Source: AP-15 sp963716115 (GTDB lineage: Bacteria > Pseudomonadota > Alphaproteobacteria > ATCC43930 > CGMCC-115725). From it: a DNA stretch of 64,000 bases. The notes below the pieces were generated by a model. The model had not been told where the DNA came from. It did not search any database and worked only from the letters and a program-made list of their open reading frames with translations. Shown one piece after another: positions 37,950-46,180 of the stretch. Within the stretch, counting starts at the first letter, position 1. The number at the start of each line of letters is the position of its first letter. The position numbers were made by a program, and so were the translations under genes. The DNA lies in assembly GCA_963716115.1 (NCBI GenBank), contig CAVQSZ010000014.1, positions 124,001-188,000 on the forward strand, given 5' to 3'.

Positions 37950-38762
37950 TCAGCAGTGCGGCTTTGACAGCGGCTCGATGTCGTCGAGCTTGGCGCGGAT
38001 CGAATACTCGCCGTAGTCGATCACCATGTCGCGCGAAACGCCGTTGTCGAGGAGCCGCATCCCGAGCTCGTAATCGGGCCGCTCGGCGTTGGGATCGGCC
38101 GGGAAGAAGGCGAGGCGCACCCGCCAGCCGGGCCGCTCCAGCAGCGGGCTGCCATCGGCCGAGGCCGGGTCGCCGGCGACTTTGGAGCCGATCACCGCCG
38201 ACACCTGCACCGCGTTCTCCTCGGCCGAGCCGTCGAAGACCAGGCGCGAGACCAGGGTTTCGCCCTCCTTCGCCTTGTCGATCAGCAAGATCGTGTGCGC
38301 GCTCGGGAACAGCACGCCGGGCGCGAGGGTCAAGGTCTGCGGGTCGGGCTTGGAGAACTCGGCGACGCCGCCTTTGCCCGGGCCGTCGAGCCTCGCCTCG
38401 CCGCGGATTTCCTGGTCGACCTCGCCGTTTCGCGTCTGCTTTTGATTGAACCGGTAGCGCAGCCCGTCCTTCGATTCCCAGGTCACCAGGCTCGAGGCGA
38501 TGTCGATGTCGCGCGCCTCGGCGTAGCGCATCTTGAGCCGATAGCGCTGCTCGATGGTCCAGCCGTCGCAGGTCTCGCCCCACTCGTAATCCATCGTGCC
38601 GCGAGCGTCGACCACGCCCGAATCGCCGCGGGTCGACCCCAGGGTCATCGAATAGAGCGCCCGGTGCGGCGCGATCTCGGCGCTCCCGGCCGGCACGGCC
38701 CACACCGCCGCGGCGACGAGGCCGAGCGCGGCGACGAGGAGCTCGACACGGCGCACGATCAT
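37950..38762 (-). CDS. EipB-family periplasmic envelope protein (DUF1849)
   Basis: A 270-residue exported protein with a signal peptide of about 28 residues ending VPAGSA. The mature start APHRALYSMTLGS and the two conserved cysteines, one in GETCDGWTIEQRY and one as the final residue (KPHC), match the DUF1849 family. In Brucella, EipB forms a beta-spiral with a disulfide and supports cell-envelope integrity; that function is taken from the family. It lies downstream of aspS on the same strand, 35 bases away. Confidence 0.85.
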   Translation of the reverse strand: MIVRRVELLVAALGLVAAAVWAVPAGSAEIAPHRALYSMTLGSTRGDSGVVDARGTMDYEWGETCDGWTIEQRYRLKMRYAEARDIDIASSLVTWESKDGLRYRFNQKQTRNGEVDQEIRGEARLDGPGKGGVAEFSKPDPQTLTLAPGVLFPSAHTILLIDKAKEGETLVSRLVFDGSAEENAVQVSAVIGSKVAGDPASADGSPLLERPGWRVRLAFFPADPNAERPDYELGMRLLDNGVSRDMVIDYGEYSIRAKLDDIEPLSKPHC

Positions 38763-38797
38763 CAATGGAACCTTCCGAGGCGGGGGCGCCGGCCTTC

Positions 38798-40581
38798 CTA
38801 GCCCCTTTCCGGCGGCAGGGCGAGCCGTAAGTGGAGCTCGCGCAGCCGCTCGGGCGCGACCGGAGCCGGCGCCTGCATCAACAGATCCTGCGCCTGCTGG
38901 TTCATCGGGAAGGCGACGACCTCGCGCAGATTGGGCGTGTCCGCCAGCAGCATGACGATGCGGTCGATGCCGGGAGCCGAGCCGCCATGCGGCGGCGCGC
39001 CGTATTTGAACGCGTTGAGCATGCCGGAGAAGCGCGCCTCGACCTCGGAGGCGGAATAGCCGGCGATCGCGAAGGCCTTGTACATGATCTCCGGGCGATG
39101 GTTGCGGATCGCCCCCGAGGACAGCTCGACCCCGTTGCAGACGATGTCGTACTGGTAGGCGGCGATGGTCAGCGGGTCCTGCCGCTCCAGCGCCGCAAGC
39201 CCGCCCTGCGGCATCGAGAACGGGTTGTGGCTGAACTCGATCTGGCCGGTGTCCTCGTTCAGCTCGTACATCGGAAAGTCGACAACCCAGCAGAATTCGA
39301 AGACCCCTTCCCGGCCAGCCCGAGTTCGCGCCCGATCCTGAGCCGCGCCGCGCCGGCGAAGGCGGTGAAATCCTTCGGCGCGCCGCAGACGAAGAAGACC
39401 GCGTCGCCGTCGCCGAGCCCGAGCTCGGCGCGCAGCGCGGCGGTCCGCTCCGCGCCGAGGCCGCGCGCGACCGGGCCCGCGCCCTCGCCGTCGCGAAAGA
39501 AGATGTAGCCGAGCCCCGGCTGCCCCTCCGATTGCGCCCAGGAGTTCATCTGGTCGCAAAAGGCGCGGCTGCCGCCCGATCGGGGCCGGGATCGCCCAGA
39601 CGCGGACCCTCGGGTCGGCCTCGATCATGCCGGCGAAGATCCTGAAGCCGGAGCCGCGGAAGCTCGCGGTCGCGTCGCTCATCACGATCGGGTTGCGCAG
39701 ATCGGGCTTGTCGCTGCCGTATTGCTGCATCGCCGTCGGCGTAGGGAATGCGCCGGAACGGCGGCGGGCTGACCGGCGCGGCCGCCGCCGAACTCCTCGA
39801 AGAGGCCGTGCAATACCGGCTCGATCGCGGCGAAGACATCCTCCTGCGTCACGAACGACATCTCGAAGTCGAGCTGATAGAACTCGCCCGGCGAGCGGTC
39901 GGCGCGCCCGGCCTCGTCGCGAAAGCAGGGCGCGATCTGGAAATAGCGGTCGAAGCCGGCGACCATCAGCAATTGCTTGAACTGCTGCGGCGCCTGCGGC
40001 AGCGCGTAGAATTTGCCGGGATGCAGGCGGCTCGGCACCAGATAGTCGCGCGCTCCCTCGGGCGAGCTCGCGGTCAGGATCGGGGTCTGGAACTCGATGA
40101 AGCCCTGCTCGATCATCCGCCGCCGGAGCGAGGCGATGACGTTCGCGCGCAGCACGATGTTGGCGTGCATCCCCTCGCGCCGCAGATCGAGAAAACGATA
40201 GGCGAGGCGCATGTCCTCCGGGTATTCGGCCTCGGCGTTGACCGGGAACGGCAGCGGCTCCGCCTCCGACTGGACCGCGATCTCGGCGATCGCAAGCTCG
40301 ACCTCGCCGGTGTCGAGCCGGGGGTTGACGGTGTCGGGCGAGCGCGCGGCGACCGCGCCCGTCACCGTCGCGACACTCTCCAGGCGCAGCGCGTCGGCGG
40401 CGGCGAACAGCGGCGAGGAGGCGTCGATCACGCATTGCGTGACCCCGTAATGGTCGCGCAGATCGACGAACAGCAGCTGGCCATGGTCGCGCTTGCGGTG
40501 GACCCAGCCCGACAGCCGGGCCGGCCGACCGGCATCGGCGAGGCGCAGGGCGCCGCAGGTATGGGTCCGATAGGCGTGCAT
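38798..40581 (-). CDS. aspS: Aspartyl-tRNA synthetase, about four frame breaks
   Basis: A class II aminoacyl-tRNA synthetase of bacterial type, about 594 residues when joined. The N-terminal OB-fold (LSGWVHRKRDHGQLLFVDLRDHYG), motif 2 region (FQIAPCFRDEAGRADRSPGEFYQLDFEMSF), GAD insertion and motif 3 (GSAPGIDRIVMLLADTPNLREV) are all present. Frame changes occur near 39780, 39735, 39575 and 39303. Since this enzyme is normally essential and every segment is conserved, the breaks are almost certainly sequence errors. It is divergent from rnd. Confidence 0.93.
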
Positions 40582-40729
40582 CGGCGGGAAATCCGGCGGC
40601 TTGCTCAAGGTCGCGCGAAGACGCACGGAACCGCGCGGCTTGTCAAGGCGCGGCCCGGCTCGGGAACGGCGCCGGCGGCAGCGCCGGCAATGGTTTCAGC
40701 GCCCGCATTTTCGCGCTATAGCCAGGGTC

Positions 40730-41914
40730 ATGACGATGATCAGCGACAGCGACAGCCTGGCTTTGTTTTGCGCGCGGCAGAAGGGCGCCGATTTTCTCGC
40801 GGTCGACACCGAGTTCATGCGCGAGCGCACCTATTGGCCGATCCTGTGCCTGGTGCAGGTGGCGGGCCCGCAGGAGGCGGCCGCGATCGATGCGCTCGCG
40901 CCGGGGATCGATCTGGCGCCGCTGCTCGATTTGATGGCCGACGCCGGGACCCCCAAGGTGTTTCACGCCGCGCGCCAGGATGTGGAGATCTTCTTCAATC
41001 TGTCGGGTGCGGCGCCGCAGCCTCTGTTCGACACCCAGATCGCCGCCATGGTCTGCGGCTTTGGCGATGCGGCGAGCTATGAGACCTTGGTCGCCAAGCT
41101 GGCGCACGCGCCGTTGGACAAATCCTCGCGGTTCACCGACTGGTCGCACCGGCCGTTGACCGAGCGCCAGATCAGCTACGCGCTGGCCGATGTCGTGCAC
41201 CTGCGCACGGTCTATCAAAGGCTCCAGGAGCAGCTGTCGAAAAACGGGCGCGCGAGCTGGTTCGCCGAGGAGATGGCGGGCCTGTCCGACCCGGCGCTCT
41301 ACCGCACCGATCCGGGCGAGGCGTGGCGGCGGTTTCGCCTTCGCGGCCGGGTCCATCCCCGATACTTCGCGGTGCTGCGCGCGGTGGCGGCCTGGCGCGA
41401 GGCGGCCGCGCAGCAGCGCAACCTGCCGCGCGGCCGCATCGTGCGGGACGAGGCGGTGCTGGAAATCGCCTCGCACCTGCCCAAGACGATCGAGGCGCTG
41501 GCGCGAACCCGCAGCCTCGGCAAGGGCGTCGCCGAGGGCAGGCTCGGCGGCGAGATCCTCGAGGCGGTGCGCGACGGCCTCGCCAACGTCGCCTCCGACG
41601 ACCCGCCGGAGCCGACCAGAGCCGAGCCGCCGGCCGGCCTCGGCCCGCTGATCGAGCTGCTGCGCGTCCTTGTCAAGCAGCGCTGCGAGGAGCACCGGGT
41701 GGCGCAGAAGCTGGTCGCCTCGGCCGACGACCTCGAGGCGATCGCCGCCGACGACCAGGCGGCGGCGCCGGCGCTGACCGGCTGGCGCTACGACATCTTC
41801 GGCCGCGACGCGCTGGCGCTGAAGCACGGCCGCCTCGCGCTGACCGTGCGGGGAAACCGGGTGGCGCTGGTCGAGCTGCCGGGCGACGACCGCGAAGGTC
41901 CGCCGGCGGGCTGA
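40730..41914 (+). CDS. rnd: Ribonuclease D
   Basis: A 394-residue 3'-5' exoribonuclease involved in tRNA 3'-end trimming. The DEDD motifs are visible: FLAVDTEFMRE (D26, E28), FHAARQDVEIF and ISYALADVVHL. The C-terminal HRDC domains follow, then a short tail. No clear ribosome site precedes the ATG. A TTTCAG-17-TATAGC promoter-like sequence ends only seven bases before it, hinting at a leaderless message. A second ATG lies two codons later. Confidence 0.93.
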   Translation: MTMISDSDSLALFCARQKGADFLAVDTEFMRERTYWPILCLVQVAGPQEAAAIDALAPGIDLAPLLDLMADAGTPKVFHAARQDVEIFFNLSGAAPQPLFDTQIAAMVCGFGDAASYETLVAKLAHAPLDKSSRFTDWSHRPLTERQISYALADVVHLRTVYQRLQEQLSKNGRASWFAEEMAGLSDPALYRTDPGEAWRRFRLRGRVHPRYFAVLRAVAAWREAAAQQRNLPRGRIVRDEAVLEIASHLPKTIEALARTRSLGKGVAEGRLGGEILEAVRDGLANVASDDPPEPTRAEPPAGLGPLIELLRVLVKQRCEEHRVAQKLVASADDLEAIAADDQAAAPALTGWRYDIFGRDALALKHGRLALTVRGNRVALVELPGDDREGPPAG

Positions 41915-42002
41915 CGGCGCCGGGGATGCGCCCGGCCGGGAGCCCGATCGCCGGCCGCCGCGGCGGGCGCGGCAAAGCCTGCCGGGGAGCTGCCGCGACG
42001 GG

Positions 42003-43398
42003 TCATTCCGCGGCTTGCGCGACGCCCCCGCCGACGCGGCGCCAGGTGGCGAGGTCGTCCCAGCTTTCCGCTTCCATGAACTGCGCCCAGCGACGGTAGA
42101 GGTTGCGCATCGGCTCCTCGCTCGATTGCGCCTGGGTGATGTCGATGACCCGGCCCGGGATGCGCAGCCCCTGCCATTCGTAATTCTCGACCGCGGCGCC
42201 GAGACCCATCTCGTAAGAATAGGGATGGCGCCGGGCGATCGCGCCGCGGCTCGCCTGCATGGGCGTAGCTCCAGTTCTCCATGTCGTCCTGCTCGGTCAT
42301 CCCGGCCGGGCCCGAAGTAGCGGATGTAATAGTCGCGCAGGAAGTTCTTGACCTCTGCCGGCGCCTCGCGGTCGACAAAGAACCAGCGCCACACCTCGGT
42401 CTGGTGGGCGCCGCGCGGATGCCACACGGCGAGCGAGCGCGGCTGGCGCGGCAGCAGCGCCGCATTGGGGAAGATTTCGCCCGGCGCGCCCATCAGCCGG
42501 GCCTCCTCGCCGCGGGTGCGCCGGCGCTCCGCCTCGCAATGCCGAAAGTATTCGGAGACGACCGGGGAATGCTGATAGGCAGCGGGCGGCGGCCGGTCCT
42601 TCGGCAGGACATAGACGATCGTCTGGTGGCCGCGGTCGGGGATCGCGACATGCAATTTGCGGCCGAGCGTCAGCTCGCCCATGTCGCGGCGGCCGGCGCC
42701 CGAGGGGCCGATCCCGGCCAGGTCGACCGAGCGGTGGCTGATGTTGTGGTAGCTGTCGCCGCTGAAATTCTCGGCCGGGAACTTCCAGTTGCACGGGATC
42801 AGCCATTTCTGCACGCCGCCCAGCACCTCGGCCTGGCCCTCGCGCCCGTCCCTGCCGTCGAGGATCAGGTCGAGATAGCGGGCAAAGCCGCCCAAATATT
42901 CGAGAAAGGGCGGGGCCGCCGGGTCCCAGGTGGCCCACACCGTCCCCTTGTAGCGGCACAGCTGCGCCACCTCGACCAGTCCCCATTGCGAGCGGTCGAG
43001 CTTGGAATGGTAGGCCTCGCGGAAATAGGGGACGCCCGACCAGCCGCCCGTCGGTCCCGTAGCTCCAGCCGTGGTAGGGGCAGGTGAAGACCGGGGTGTT
43101 GCCCTCGTCGTAGCGGCACACCTTCATGCCGCGATGCCGGCACGAATTGAGGAACACGTGGACCTCGCCGGCCCGGTCGCGGCACAGGATCACCGATCTC
43201 CTCGCCCATGCCCGAGACAAAGAAATCGCCCGGGTTGGGGATCTGGCTCTCATGCCCGACAAACAGCCAGGCGCGGGCGAAGAGCCGCTCCTGCTCCTGC
43301 GCGTAGATCTCGTCGCTGACGAAAATCTCGCGGCTGATCCGCCCCGCCGCCACATCGACGAGCCCCTCGCGATATCCCGCTCCCGGTGATGCCGGCAT
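42003..43398 (-). CDS. Second aromatic-ring-hydroxylating dioxygenase alpha subunit, about four frame breaks
   Basis: A second Rieske oxygenase large subunit of about 463 residues when joined. The Rieske site is CRHRGMKVCR...CPYHGW, and the catalytic region SGDSYHNISHRSVD keeps two histidines. The start MPASPGAGYREGLVDVAAG follows a strong GGAGG. Frame changes lie near 43200, 43050, 42306 and 42263. It has no adjacent beta subunit, ferredoxin or reductase. It may be a real orphan gene in a low-quality stretch, or a decaying gene next to the repeat-bounded DUF559 fragment. Confidence 0.8.
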
Positions 43399-43519
43399 CG
43401 CCGTCCTCCTGTGTTCCGATCCCATGTTATCGCCGCCGCCGCGCCCAGGCCAGCGCATGCGAAGGGTAGCCCTCGACCCGGGTTGCGCGCCCGGCGCCGC
43501 GATACGGACATTTTGCAGC

Positions 43520-43752
43520 CTCCCTCGCCCCGCTTGCGGGGAGAGGGTCGGGGTGAGGGGCCAGCCTTTCAAGCGCAAGGATCGAGGCGTTGCGGGGTCA
43601 GCAGCGCGCTCAGCGGCCCTCGGTTATTGCGTGATCCGCATCTAGAACAACGACGCCATCGAGAATCTGGACGGGGTTCTGCAAGCGCGCCTTGCCGAGC
43701 TCGAAAAGCAGCCCCTCACCCCGACCCTCTCCCCGCAAGCGGGGCGAGGGAG
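43520..43752. repeat. Perfect 41-bp inverted repeat flanking 151 bp
   Basis: Bases 43520-43560 and 43712-43752 are exact reverse complements over 41 bp, each itself containing a CCCCGC-TT-GCGGGG hairpin. Read in frame with the enclosed fragment, the right arm would encode a tail of the kind LTPTLSPQAGRGR, often seen after DUF559 proteins. The pair encloses a degenerate coding remnant and resembles a small mobilisable cassette. A related, shorter palindrome lies at 14951-15022. Confidence 0.8.
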
Positions 43753-43765
43753 ACCGGCATGCTCT
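43619..43765 (+). pseudogene. DUF559-like endonuclease-fold fragment
   Basis: The plus strand reads LGYCVIRI, then a TAG stop, then NNDAIENLDGVLQARLAELEK. In intact DUF559 proteins the motif is GYRVIRIWNNDVLENxxGVL, so the stop replaces the conserved tryptophan codon (TGG to TAG). Everything N-terminal is missing. This is a remnant inside the 41-bp inverted repeat. DUF559 proteins are related in fold to Vsr-type endonucleases; their role is unknown. Identification rests on memory of the motif. Confidence 0.6.
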
Positions 43766-43835
43766 TCCGTCGTCGGCGGAGATGGGTGCTTACGCGCGCT
43801 GGCTCGCCGCCGCGCCCGCCGCGGTATCAGCAACC

Positions 43836-43856
43836 ATATAATTGCTGTAATTATAT
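43836..43856. promoter_or_regulatory. AT-rich perfect palindrome, possible operator
   Basis: ATATAATT-GCTGT-AATTATAT is an 8-bp perfect inverted repeat in a very AT-rich island inside 70% GC sequence. It lies downstream of the hydroxyisobutyrate dehydrogenase-like gene and of the DUF559 fragment. It could bind a dimeric regulator or contain a promoter (TATAAT is inside it), but no regulator gene is adjacent. The rest of 43399-43988 outside the repeat and fragment shows nothing recognisable. Confidence 0.35.
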
Positions 43857-43988
43857 CGCATTGTCGCGCTGTCGGGAGCGGTGGGCAGGGCGGGGTTGCC
43901 GGAGATGGAGTTGGGGAGACCTGATCTCGGCCTGATGAAACAGGGAAAACAGCGGGACGGGTGGGGCTCGGGGCTGCGCGGCATGCCT

Positions 43989-44951
43989 TTACCCGCCTGG
44001 ACGGCCGCTTTCGCGGGGACGGCCGGCGGGCGCGCGCCGCGGGTCGTCCGCCTGGTAGCTTGCCGCGTTCGGGGCGGTCTGCGAGCGGAGCTCGCGGCCG
44101 GCCATGGCTTCGAGGATGCGGGCGGCGACCGGGTAGCCCTGCCGGCCCCAGCCTTGCGCCTGGGCGCGGTGGAAAATGTCGTGGGCGAGGAGGCCGAGAT
44201 TGGCGGGGGCGGCGAATTCGCGGGCGAGCTCGCAGGCCAAGGAAAGATCCTTGGCGACGATGTCGAGCGTGCCGCCGGCGGTAAAGGCGCCCGTCAGCAC
44301 CGAGCGCGGGATGTTGTCGAAGGTGCGGCTGGCGCCGGCGCTGTAGGGCACGATCTGCGCCAGCACGCCGGGGTCGACCCCGGCCTTGGCCCCGATCAGG
44401 AGCCCTTCGAGCGCGGCGACGAAGCTGGTGTAGCCGAGATATTGCGTGACGAGCTTGGCGATGCAGCCGGCCCCCGCCTCGCCGACATAGAAGATGTTGC
44501 CGGCGATCGCCTCGAAGAGCGGCCGGCAGCGGGCGAAGACCGGCGCCGCGCCGCCGACCATGACCGTCATCCCCGGCGGGCGCCCGCTGACCGGAGCGTC
44601 GAGCATGTCGACCCCGCGCGCCCGGCACGCTTCGGCGACCCTGCGCGCCACCGCGGGCGCGTTCGTCGTCAGGTCGATATGGACGCAGCCCGCCGGCAGC
44701 CCCGCCAGAATGCCGGCCTCGGGGTCGAGCGCGGCCGCCTCGACCTCGACCGGGCCGGGCAGCGAGGTGAAGACGACCTCGCTCCCCTCCGCCGCGGCGC
44801 GCGGGCTGCCTGCCACCCGCGCGCCGCGGCCGGCGAGCGTGGCCGTCGCCTCGGGCCGGATATCGTGGACGATCAGCCGGTGGCCGGCATCGATCAGGCA
44901 GCCGCCGATCGGCGTCCCCATCGTGCCCGTGCCGACAAACCCGATTTGCAT
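43989..44951 (-). CDS. 3-hydroxyisobutyrate dehydrogenase-family NAD(P)-dependent reductase
   Basis: A 320-residue beta-hydroxyacid dehydrogenase. The N-terminal Rossmann motif is MQIGFVGTGTMGTPIGGCL, the substrate motif is DMLDAPVSGRPPGMTVMVGG, and the catalytic lysine is in GAGCIAKLVTQYLGY. Relatives act on 3-hydroxyisobutyrate, tartronate semialdehyde or 6-phosphogluconate-like substrates; the substrate cannot be told here. The C-terminal 30 residues are Pro/Arg-rich and atypical. It is divergent from the isochorismatase-type gene. Confidence 0.87.
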   Translation of the reverse strand: MQIGFVGTGTMGTPIGGCLIDAGHRLIVHDIRPEATATLAGRGARVAGSPRAAAEGSEVVFTSLPGPVEVEAAALDPEAGILAGLPAGCVHIDLTTNAPAVARRVAEACRARGVDMLDAPVSGRPPGMTVMVGGAAPVFARCRPLFEAIAGNIFYVGEAGAGCIAKLVTQYLGYTSFVAALEGLLIGAKAGVDPGVLAQIVPYSAGASRTFDNIPRSVLTGAFTAGGTLDIVAKDLSLACELAREFAAPANLGLLAHDIFHRAQAQGWGRQGYPVAARILEAMAGRELRSQTAPNAASYQADDPRRAPAGRPRESGRPGG

Positions 44952-45130
44952 TGGAGCCTCCGTCCTTGGCGGAGCGGCGCGGCCGCGCCTCTCGATCCGA
45001 CGGCTGGCGCGCTCGACAACGGGCCGTTGCCGAAAATCGGAGGCTTGATAACAATGGGTCGGGCAAAACAGAAGCGCGAAATGAGGGATGCGCGACGCAG
45101 CCGGAAACACCGACAGCTGGAGGGACCGCC

Positions 45131-45824
45131 ATGACGGACAAGGACAGGCCGGGCGACGCCGAATTTTTTGCGCAGCGCGGGTTTGGCCTGCGGATCGGGT
45201 TCGGGGAGCGCCCCGCGCTGATCGTCATCGACCTGGCCAAGGCGTTCACCGACGAGAACGCCATGCTCGGCTCCAATCTCGACGCGCAGGTCGCAGCGAC
45301 GATCCCGCTGCTGGAGGCGGCGCACGGGCGCGATGCGCCGGTCTTCTTCTCGACCGTGCGCTACGAAGATCGCGACCTCAAGGACGCCGGCATCTGGGCC
45401 GCCAAGCAGAAAGGCCTGATCACGCTGACGGCCGACAGCGACGGCTGGGAGATCGATCCGCGCCTCGATTTCCGCAAGACCGACACGCTGCTGGTCAAGA
45501 AATACGCGTCCTGCTTTTTCGGCAGCGATCTCGGGTCGCGGCTGGTCGCGCATCGCGTCGACACGCTTGATCATCGCCGGGTGCACGACCAGCGGGTGCG
45601 TTCGCGCGACTGCGGTCGACGCCTGTCAGAACGGCTTTCGGCCGATGGTCGTGCGCGAGGCGGTCGGCGACCGCTCGGCCGCGGCGCACGCCCAGAGCCT
45701 GTTCGATCTCGACGCGAAATACGCCGATGTCGTGGGGCTCGAGGATACTTTGCAATACCTGAGGACATTCGGCCACAATTCAGGCGCGGCCCGGACGAGC
45801 TCACCGCAGCCCGCCCGCCGGTGA
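45131..45824 (+). CDS. Isochorismatase-family hydrolase, N-carbamoylsarcosine amidase-like, one frame break
   Basis: A cysteine hydrolase of about 230 residues. The triad aspartate is in ALIVIDLAKAF, the lysine in TLLVKKYASCFFGSDL and the nucleophilic cysteine in IIAGCTTSGCVRATAVDA. The N-terminal and C-terminal parts are in different frames, changing near 45568. Relatives include N-carbamoylsarcosine amidase and maleamate amidase. The reading ends FGHNSGAARTSSPQPARR. A GGAGGGACC precedes the start. It is convergent with the baseplate operon. Confidence 0.85.
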
Positions 45825-45868
45825 CCGCCTCGAGGCCTCCTGACGGCGGGGTCGACCACGGGGCGCAG

Positions 45869-46168
45869 TCAGCCGCCGCTCTTCCCGGGCGGCGGCGGGG
45901 CGGTCCCTTGCAGCACCTGGCCGGCCTTGGCGCCGGCGCTCTCGAGCCCGTCGAGGAGCTTTTGCTGGGCCGCGATCGCGGCGTCCCAGCGCTGCATCGC
46001 CGCCGCCTTCTGGCGGCCGAGCTCGTCGATCCGGGTCTTGACCGCCGCGGCCTGCTGCTCGCGGCTGCCGAGCAGCGCGGCGAGGCCGCTCTCGCTCGGC
46101 TTGGCGAGCTGCCGCTGCAGCAGGTCGAGCGCCGCCTGCTGCTGCTTCAGGAAATCGGCGACATCCAT
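45869..46168 (-). CDS. Small coiled-coil protein at the end of the baseplate operon
   Basis: A 99-residue, Ala/Gln-rich, mostly helical protein (MDVADFLKQQQAALDLLQRQL) likely to form a coiled coil, with a Pro/Gly tail. I do not recognise a family. It starts 12 bases after the stop of the beta-helix gene and is the last gene of the operon, so it may be a fibre chaperone, trimerisation partner or linker; this is inference from position only. Confidence 0.7.
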   Translation of the reverse strand: MDVADFLKQQQAALDLLQRQLAKPSESGLAALLGSREQQAAAVKTRIDELGRQKAAAMQRWDAAIAAQQKLLDGLESAGAKAGQVLQGTAPPPPGKSGG

Positions 46169-46180
46169 CGTCGGCCTCCA

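Noticed and set aside
39303..39780. Programmed frameshifting in aspS
   Set aside because: Four separate changes with no slippery sequence or downstream structure pattern; indel errors explain them better.
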